Positions 56,801 to 64,000 of a stretch of DNA of 64,000 bases are shown piece after piece. The notes beneath the pieces were generated by a model, which saw only the letters and a program-made list of their open reading frames with translations, was not told the DNA's origin and did no database searches. Position numbers and translations under genes: made by a program. The stretch's first letter is position 1, and every line of letters begins with the position of its first letter. The DNA is from Ceratotherium simum simum (lineage: Eukaryota > Chordata > Mammalia > Perissodactyla > Rhinocerotidae), in assembly GCF_000283155.1 (NCBI RefSeq), contig NW_004454179.1, positions 3,721,621 to 3,785,620 of the forward strand. The letters are read 5' to 3'.

Positions 56801-59800
56801 AAGCCGGCCGAGGTTGGGAGGAAGCAAACCATGAAAACTGGTCTCGGTGGTTGACAGTGTCCCCCGAAGAGAAAGTTGAAAAGCATCCAGTATAGAAAAT
56901 GTTTGTCCCAGAGTCTTAGAATCTTGGGAGGGCAGAGTTGAGTGGGACCACTGGTTCTAAAACTTTTTCGGTTACGAGGACTTTTTTGCAACTGATGCAA
57001 AACGAAACAGAGGCACAATCTTACATACATGGTTAAGAGGTTCACGGACCCATCCCTAAAGCCGAGGACCCCGTGTGAAAAACCCTTGATCTTATTCAAC
57101 CTCTTCCTTTCACAAATGAGGAAAGTGAGGCCCAGGAAGGTGAGGGCTTTGGGGGGCTTTTTGTTTTATTTTCCCCAAGAACCAGCATGTGTGGGTGAGA
57201 CAGGGCACAGGTCCAGGCAGCACCAGGGTTAGGATCCCAGCTTGCCAGAGACCCAGCCCAAGGCACTTTCTCCTGGCCACAAACACATTCCTCCTTGAAC
57301 TTCACCACTCACTTGGAGCAGCTTTCTGGAAGAAGAGGGAAATAGGCAGATCTCCTTTCAAAACAAAGTTACACAGTCTGCACCACCTCATCATCTGGGT
57401 TGCCTCTTCTAAGTGTGACCCACGATTTCTATGCCTCCTACCCCACGCCCCCCACTTTTCCCTCCTCCCTGTATGCACTTTCCCCAGTTTAGAGAGATAA
57501 ACCCCAGGAAGATGATTCTTGCTCCATTTTTCTCCTAAATGCTACCAGAAATTATCAGACTGATAGTTATGCATGGGCTAGAGCCTCCAGAGCAGAGGTT
57601 ACCACAAGCTGGGGTGACCAGATGTGCAGCCTTTGAAGCGGTCACCCTATGGCTGAATTTCATTCTGGGAGAATGCTGAATCAGTCCTTGCAAACTGTTA
57701 ATGTTTCCCCTGTTTGTGAGCTGAAGAGGAATACTGTATGCTCAGGTAGCATGTGGCAAAATGACAAACCTATGAAAACAGTTTGCACCTGAGAACCTTG
57801 TGGGGTCTTTCAACTTCAAAGACGGTTGCTAACAGTAAGACTTAGTTATTGTAAGGTGACCAGATAATATTCCGAAAACAGGATTGCTGTAGAAACACTT
57901 TAAACCACTGCACTGTTGCCATCGAACTTGGTGACGGTATCATTTTAGCCTCTTGATCCAACTGGTTATCTCAGCAAAGCTCATTTTCAAGTTCAGGTTG
58001 AAACTCTCACCCGTTTTTCTTACGTTCTTGCATAACCTCCACAGACAACGTACAGCTATCCTAAGACATCGATTTATTTTCTTGAGGGACAGTGTAAATC
58101 TTAGACTGAAGGAAGGAGAAGCTGTCTTAGGTCTGGGCCTCACATCCTGCTGAAGGAGTGAGTTCTCTAGCGTGGCAGTGGTTCTCAAACTAGTGAAGCT
58201 TTCTACAGTTAGAGATCCTGTTTCAGTGGGTCTAGGGTAGGGCTTGGGAATTGAAATTTTAAAAGTTACTCAGTTGATTCTACTTCCCAACCAGGTTATG
58301 AGTCACCATTTTAAAGCAGAGGATAGAGAAACTGAGCAACTTTTCAGTTTTCTTCTAACTCAAGAAATTGCACTGTGGCTACTTAATTTCAGTTGTTGAG
58401 GGTTGCCAGATTATTAGGTATGCTTGTAGTGGGATGTGTACATGGAAGCACAATACATAAGCAAATGCCTCTTTGGATTATGTTACTCTCTTGCTCATCT
58501 CCATTGACAGAATTGAAATTATCATTCAGTTAAGAGACTGAGGTTTGTCTGAATGGAATCAGTCCTCACCCTCCTTAACAAATAATCAAATTCAGCCAGG
58601 CCCTGTAGCAACTGTCCTGTCCCAATCAGGAAGCATGGAACTTAAGTTTGTAGGCAAGAAAATATGTGAGTGTATGTATGTGTTTTAAGAAAAAAGATCA
58701 TCAGAGCCAAGGCTGTAAAATTAAGTTTTAAAAGAGTTAAAATATCACGTTAAGTTAAAATATGCCTGGAAAAAAATTAAAAAGCTTAGGTTGGAGAAGA
58801 TCCTTGACATACAGACAAGGGAGATGTTTTCTGTCCTTGATCTTTCCATTCTGTTCTGTCTGAGGGTGTAGGTTCTATATATGGGTTGTGTTTCTTTTAA
58901 GAAAAACTATTTTATTTGGACCTGAATCCTGAAATTTCAGATGCTGAACTCAGGCTGACCACAGCCAAGACATGTATTTTGTGGTGCTTAACTTGGAAGT
59001 CTTCTAAAGCTTCCTTCACATGAGCTGAGTGGGTATGCACAGTTTGTTTCTGCAGTGTCTGAGCACATAGTACAGAACAGAACGTGGAAGATTCTGGCAC
59101 TTATAATGTATAACCTATAACATGACGACTGCCAGCAACAAATTATTCTCTTCAGCTGTGCATCTACAACAGGAAGAGGTGGAGGCCTCTGACCAGAGGG
59201 GATTTTACTACGAAGGTCAGGCTATAGAATGCCCCAGAAAGACTGTGCATCATCACACTTTGGTCCTGATTTGCAAAGTGTCACTTGTGGGCAAAGGTAC
59301 CTAGCTAACATGAGGATGTTAAAATGTATTACCTGGTGCTTGCATTTATCAGAGAACGGCATTTAAAAAAAACAACAACAACAACATTATTGTGCAATAC
59401 TTTTCAATAGATGAATAACACAATGTAAATTCCTAGATTAGAATGATAGTCCTAATTTTACTACAAATTGATGTGCCCACACATCCTTCAGCTCTGCTAT
59501 GCTCTTAGCTGATGAGGGCCAGTATTCTTATTCTCTCCTTGTTTTTGTGTTAGTTTCAAAAAAGAATATATTCCTCAGTGTGTGGCCTTTTAGGGAGTTC
59601 TCTGCTCACCCTGCTCTATTTTGCTCTCCTCTGAATGACGGCGGGGTGAGATTGAAAGCAGATTCTACTCCTGTCTTAGGCATCTAAGACAGAGGTAGTG
59701 ACTAAACAAAAGTTTAATGCTTACACAGATGGTCATTAATGGATTGAATACTTGATGGCCTGGAAAAAGGAGAAGTTTCGTTCAGATCAAGCCAAGAAGT

Positions 59801-60604
59801 TGGTATTAGATGGCAATTCTAATACAAAATTAAAAAAAAAAAAATTGGGGGGACAGAGGGGTAGATAATCCAGCCCCTGCCCTCAAAGAGTTTTATGCTC
59901 TAAATGGAAGATGTCATAAACCATGAAAAGTTCAGTAAAGATTTGATTAATGGTTCAAAATAACAAAACAGAGAGCCTTCTCAGAATGTTGCTGCCTGTG
60001 GTGCTAGACTCTGCGTCTTTCTATGAAGTTCTTTCATATTCTTTTATTCAGCAAATATTTATTCAGGGTGTGCCAGGCGTGAACAAGACAGCTGAGGTCC
60101 CAGCCCTGGAGGAGCTTACAGGCTTGTGGGAGAAGTCAGATAATCAGCAAGTAGCCGTATAACACAGTTATAAACTGTTTTCCAGAAAAAAACACTTTCT
60201 TCATAAAGCCCAGTTCACCAGTGAGATGGTATAAATATCATTTGGAAGTATTTTTCACCAGCCATCTTGACAAGTGTTTCTTAAAGATTTTTTCTCACCA
60301 TCTTGGCAAGCCTTTTACTTCTTTTTGACTTATAAGTGAGGGATGATTCTTCAGTGAGCCAAAGGGAATCTATTTTATAGGGTGAAACTACATTTAGAAA
60401 AATACAGGTTTACATTGTTGCCTTTGTCTGTGGTTCTTCATTCTTGGTGGGGAAATGTTTCAGGTCCAGAGAATGGATATGCTTAGGAGATAATATTTGT
60501 AGGCTGTTAGCCATTAACACTGTTCCATTTTTCTCAATTTCTAAGTGAAAATGAGAAAACATATACTTGGAAGCAAGGACTAACCAGAATTTAATCTTTT
60601 TCAG
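56525..60604 (+). other. SLC35G1: SLC35G1 intron 1 (visible part)
   Basis: Sequence between the probable exon 1 and exon 2, ending in a good acceptor (TTTAATCTTTTTCAG). It holds decayed hAT-type pieces near 56945-57075 and 58173-58310 (MER5A-like, 'gcagtggttctcaaactagt'), an ancient repeat near 60030-60160 and short AACAACAAC runs near 59370. No additional exon is recognised. Confidence 0.65.
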
Positions 60605-60785
60605 AAGCCAAGAAGAAAGCACCCTGTCCTGGACTTGGCTTGTTTTACACATTTTTGTCTGCCTTCCTTTTCTCCTTGTCCTCTTTATTGGTTAAAAAAG
60701 TGGAAGACATCCATGCTGTAGAAATTAGTGCATTCCGATGTGTGTTCCAAATGATAGTCGTTATCCCTTGCTTAATATACAGAAA
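60605..60785 (+). CDS. SLC35G1: SLC35G1 exon 2 (internal coding exon)
   Basis: A 181-base coding exon bounded by TTTTTCAG at the acceptor and GTAAGT at the donor. It enters in phase 1 (AA completes a Glu codon begun by a G in exon 1) and leaves two bases (AA) that complete Lys in exon 3. It encodes about 60 residues: a basic EAKKKAPCPG start, then transmembrane helix 1 (GLGLFYTFLSAFLFSLSSLL), a VKKVEDIHAVEIS loop, and helix 2 (SAFRCVFQMIVVIPCLIY), ending in YRK. This is the start of the first EamA (DUF6-type) repeat. It has no internal stop. The match to SLC35G1 is by recognition of the conserved family sequence. Confidence 0.95.
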
Positions 60786-61289
60786 GTAAGTATTTCTTAC
60801 CTGCAAAGTAGAAGGTATTAATTAATGTTTGTAAATCTTTTGACCTGCTTAAATCATTTATTCTATAGTATCTGCTTTATCCTTTTCATAGATTTACCAG
60901 TTCCTATACCCTTTGGCTCTGATTAATTAAGTCACAAGGATCCACCCACAGAAGATTCTCTCAAAACTGCAAACTGTGTGCCCAACAAAGAGGGAGAAAG
61001 AGATTCAGTTATTCTCCACCCCTCATTTTGAGAACAAAGCTTTCCTTGTATAATTCCCCCCATCTTGTACCACCGTCCCTTCTTTCCTTTGGCATAACTA
61101 GTATTTGGAAGAAAAAAGTAAATGAGAGGAAGCGGTAGTGTCTCCTAGTGTCAGAGGTTTCTTTCATTAGAACAGGCTTCTCTCTTACCAGGGCAGACAG
61201 AAGGTTACCGTAATGATATTTAGATCTTCCCCCTAGGGTGCTATGGGAAAGGGGAAAGGTGTCTTGAGCAAGGCCTTTTTAACTACTTT

Positions 61290-61405
61290 CATGTTCAGTG
61301 TCCTCATCTGTAAAGTTGAGGGAATGATATTCTTTGTCCTCGATTCTGCATGGTGGTTGCAAGGGTCAAATAAAATTTATTATAGATCAGAGCGCTTTGT
61401 ATGTG
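61290..61405 (+). repeat. MIR SINE fragment in intron 2
   Basis: Contains 'gttcagtgtcctcatctgta', 'aagttgagggaatgatattc' and 'gtcaaataaaatttattata', the MIR 3' half. Confidence 0.6.
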
Positions 61406-62220
61406 AAAGTATATGAAAACTATCTTTAGTCCTCATCCTTACTGTTCTCTCCCCACCCAGCCCCTCTTCCCCTTCCGTATGGAACCCCCTGCACTCACCC
61501 TCACCAGGTTAAAATTATGCCTCCTGCAAGCTCTTATAACCTCTACATACCCCTGTGTACTTAGAACCCTGGGTGGAGAGACCAGTTGGGTTACTGGTAG
61601 TTGCCTGGCTCTTTCTCTCGTTGGGCAAAGATGCTTAAACCCCAAATTAAAAGCTTCAGTCGCTTGCCACCAAAGTCTCCTTGCGTCTATAACACAATGC
61701 AGAGTCATTAGAATAGTTTCACTCTATATCCCAAAGATTTGGTGAAAATCTGCTAAGGTCGGTATTGTCAGAAATTCCTGTGTCAGTGTGGACAAGTCAC
61801 AGTATTAGGAAATGATGGTGAGACTTCAGAAATTTCTAAGGTTGGCAACAGACCACTGATGCTAACAGCATCATCTTCTCCATTTTGGAATACAAGTATC
61901 GACCGGAAGCCAACAGAAGAATTTTCTTAAATCCTTGGCATTAATCTGTTTTGACCTATTTTTTGTTTCACTATCTTGGAAGACTCAGCTTCTCAAAGTA
62001 TGGACCAAAGGTGACCACACTATCATTTCTAATTTCAGGGACCCAGGTGTCCCCATGTCAGGCCAGATGCTGCCCTAAAGATGTCCAGCCCTGACACGGA
62101 TCAGCGAGCTGCGCCTAGTCAGGAACTTACACAGTACTCTGCTTAGTAAATATTTAATGGGAAAAAATTTGAGTAGCAGTTATTATACTTAGCCAAATGC
62201 TACAGGTTCTTTTTCAGTGT

Positions 62221-62431
62221 TTTTTTTTTTTTTTTTTAAGATTTTATTTTTTCCCCCCAAAGCCCCAGTAGATAGTTGTATGTCATAGCTGCACATCCTT
62301 CTAGTTGCTGTATGTGGGACTCGGCCTCAGGATGGATGGAGAAGTGGTGCCTCGATGCGCACCCGGGATCCGAACCCGGGCCACCAGCATTGCAGCGCGC
62401 GCACTTAACCACCTAGCCACAGGGCCGGCCC
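62221..62431 (-). mobile_element. ERE SINE (tRNA-derived) in SLC35G1 intron 2
   Basis: Antisense to the gene. It has a T-run tail, 'aaagccccagtagatagttg', 'atgtcatagctgcacatcct', B-box complement GGGATCCGAACCCGG and head complement 'ccacagggccggccc'. TTCAGTGT at 62213-62220 and 62432-62439 is the target duplication. It lies about 580 bases upstream of exon 3. Confidence 0.95.
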
Positions 62432-62579
62432 TTCAGTGTGTTTTAATTCTTTTTCCGAATGAGAACAATGAGAAGTTGCCTCACATGCAGTGGCTAAAAT
62501 AAATTTTAGAAAAACTTATGAGATTGGGAATGCACACTAGCCAGGTCCAAGTTTTCTTATATGGGGCAGCTAAATCTTG

Positions 62580-62935
62580 AAATTGTATTTATCATAAAAA
62601 TCACACATTTTCATTGTAGAAAATTGGGGGAAAATAAATATAAAGAAGGAAAATTGTCTATGAGTTCACCTATTAAGGTATAACCACAATGAAAATTTCA
62701 GTAGATTTTCCTTTTTGTGTTTTTTACAAGAATATATATATGGGAAATGATACCTATATTTACTGAATTATAATTATGCTATTTATGTGGTTGTCTTGTA
62801 CTATTTTTGCTTATATTGTGAACATTTAAATGTCATTAGCTATGCTTAGCAAACATTTTTCAGAGGTGTATAGTAGTTGTGGACATTATCATAATTAACT
62901 ATTCCCTTATTTCTTGATAGGACTTTTAAAATAAT
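62580..62935 (-). repeat. Ancient LINE-1 fragment in intron 2
   Basis: Contains 'catttaaatgtcattagcta', 'catttttcagaggtgtatag' and 'aactattcccttatttcttg', the same old reverse-strand L1 region as 7150-7660. Strongly diverged. Confidence 0.4.
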
Positions 62936-63009
62936 GTTTAATTAAAAATTGTAATTTAGAAACAGATACCGAGTTCATTTAATATGCCGTCCTCCGTTTG
63001 AATTTGCAG

Positions 63010-63748
63010 AAGTGGGTTTGTAGGCCCCAAAGGGCAGCGCATCTTCCTGGTTCTCAGAGGACTCCTCGGTTCCGCCTCCATGATGTTTGCCTACTACGCT
63101 TTCCAGGCGACGTCCCTCGCTGACGCCACGGTTATCTCGTTTAGCTGTCCAGTGTTGACGTCTATATTTGCTTGTATATTTCTCAAGGAAAAATATAGCC
63201 CTTGGGATGTTCTCTTCACCCTATTCACGATCGTCGGAGTGATCTTGATTGTGAGGCCACCGTTTTTGTTTGGTTCCGACGCTGCGGAGGTGAATGAAAG
63301 CTATTCGGTTCACCTGAAGGGCACGTTCGCAGCGGTCGCACATGCCCTGTTTGCTGCCATGACTCTGGTTATCCTAAGGAAAATGGGGAAATCCGTGGAC
63401 TACTTTTTGAGCATTTGGTATTATGTGATACTTGGCCTCACCGAGGGCGTCATCGTCCTCTTTATATTAGGAGAATGGCGTCTGCCGTACTGTGGGTTGG
63501 ACAGGCTATATCTCATACTAATTGGGCTCTTCGGTTTGGGGGGTCAGGTGTTTCTCACGAAAGGCATTCAAATAGAAAAAGCAGGGCCAGTAGCACTAAT
63601 GAGGACTATGGATGTGGTCTTTGCTTTTATCTTTCAGATTATTTTCTTTAATGATGTGCCAACGTGGTGGACAGTGGGTGGCGCCCTCTGCGTGGTAGCC
63701 AGTAGTACTGGAGCAGCCATTCATAAATGGTGCCAGAGTTCCAAATGA
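63010..63748 (+). CDS. SLC35G1: SLC35G1 exon 3 (terminal coding exon)
   Basis: Coding runs from the acceptor at 63009 to a TGA stop at 63746-63748. The first base completes Lys from exon 2, then 245 residues follow (SGFVGPKGQRIF... to ...KWCQSSK). It holds helices 3-10 of the ten-helix EamA/DMT fold, at roughly residues 11-31, 36-57, 66-83, 103-121, 132-153, 163-181, 190-213 and 218-235 of this exon. The LKEKYSPWD loop follows helix 4. The second EamA repeat has the VDYFLSIWYY, CGLDRLYLILIGLFGLGGQ and IEKAGPVALM segments. The product (about 365 residues in human) is an ER/plasma-membrane protein called POST that binds STIM1 after calcium-store depletion. It has also been reported to transport citrate. 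With exon 2 it gives 306 codons, so about 60 N-terminal residues are missing in the gap. No frameshift or stop is seen. An in-frame ATG at 63080 is internal, not the start. Confidence 0.97.
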
Positions 63749-64000
63749 CACGATTGCCAAATGCCTGTTTTTTTCAAGTACACGGTCACCCCGTGCAGAC
63801 ACACCACACACGCACACACCTGGAAAATCTGGATTACTTCATTGATTATATTAAATAAATTACATAATTAAAGTACCATTTTTGAATATGGTATGTCTTT
63901 AATTTGCTAAGAATAACCAGTTAGTTTGGTTTAGCAATCATTTTTTCAGCAATTATGTTTTGGTTTTGGTTTGCTTTTTTGTTGGGGTGGCGTTGGAAAG
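63749..64000 (+). other. SLC35G1: SLC35G1 3' UTR and downstream flank
   Basis: It begins after the TGA with a CA-rich patch (63797-63820). An AATAAA stands at 63854-63859, and a GT-rich stretch (63957-63993) could be its downstream element. Whether a longer 3' UTR continues past the window cannot be told. Confidence 0.7.
63854..63859 (+). terminator. SLC35G1: Poly(A) signal AATAAA
   Basis: The canonical hexamer lies 106 bases after the SLC35G1 stop codon. An AATTAAA near 63867 is a weaker neighbour. Confidence 0.6.

Larger units (their letters stand above)
60786..63009 (+). other. SLC35G1: SLC35G1 intron 2
   Basis: A 2224-base GT-AG intron: donor GTAAGTATT, acceptor TTTGAATTTGCAG. It contains a MIR piece (about 61290-61405), an antisense ERE (62221-62431) and an old L1-like fragment (about 62580-62935). 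The plus-strand frame at 61413-61745 has no domain and is taken as chance. Confidence 0.9.

Noticed and set aside
55907..57099. Long open frames (200-386 codons) on both strands across the N run
   Set aside because: Most of each frame is made of N. The flanking codons show no recognisable protein.
61413..61745. 110-codon frame within SLC35G1 intron 2 as a possible extra exon
   Set aside because: No sequence related to the EamA fold is seen. Exons 2 and 3 already join in phase without it.
63080..63748. ATG at 63080 as the SLC35G1 start codon
   Set aside because: Family-conserved residues run uninterrupted upstream to the acceptor at 63009 and into exon 2, so this Met is internal (in helix 3).

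Overview
This window is nuclear DNA from a mammal, almost certainly an odd-toed ungulate (Perissodactyla: horse/ass/zebra most likely, rhinoceros or tapir not excluded). The reason is nine copies of the tRNA-derived equine repetitive element (ERE) SINE. They are recognisable by a pol III A/B-box head (GGGGCYGGCCC...GTGGTTAAGT...GGTTCGGATCC), a body with CAAGCCATGCTGTGG and repeated CAGATGTTAGCTCAGGGC, and target-site duplications. The rest of the repeat content (L1, HAL1, L2, MIR, MaLR/ERVL and ERV1 LTRs, hAT fossils) is typical of placental mammals. There are no bacterial genes, operons or CRISPR arrays.

Only one protein-coding gene is supported: SLC35G1 (a ten-helix EamA/DMT-fold membrane protein, also known as POST or TMEM20), on the + strand at the right end. 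Exon 2 is 60605-60785 and exon 3 is 63010-63748. They join in phase across GT-AG introns to give about 306 codons. Exon 1 and the promoter fall in or beside a GC-rich stretch broken by a 435-base run of N (56090-56524). A poly(A) signal follows at 63854.

Region by region. 1-9250: L1, MIR, L2, hAT and simple-repeat fossils in otherwise unassigned sequence, with two CTCF-like sites. 9251-12440: a nested stack, in which an old L1 is interrupted by a younger 5'-truncated L1 (16-bp target-site duplication) that itself carries two EREs. 12441-20350: L2/MIR/MER5A fossils, two EREs and a CATC-type simple repeat. 20360-28505: a cluster of solo-LTR-like elements with two EREs and one unique AT-rich stretch (26380-26900) holding a perfect 19-bp hairpin. 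28506-42550: MIR, L2, L1 and MaLR LTRs, and a decayed RPL18A retropseudogene. 42690-43200: unique sequence with a perfect RFX X-box match. 43650-55200: L1, HAL1, MIR and ERV1 LTR remnants and two minus-strand EREs, one inside an L1 with a perfect 17-bp duplication. 55760-63992: the SLC35G1 CpG-rich 5' region, introns, exons and 3' UTR.

In human the interval upstream of SLC35G1 is gene-poor and lies between LGI1 and SLC35G1 (family and synteny knowledge, not visible here). The lack of other exons on the left fits that. I found no sign of a new multi-gene system. The points worth following up are the missing exon 1, the nested retrotransposon chronology, and a few unique stretches with regulatory-looking motifs. 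Repeat subfamily names are from memory of consensus patterns and are given only at the level I can defend.
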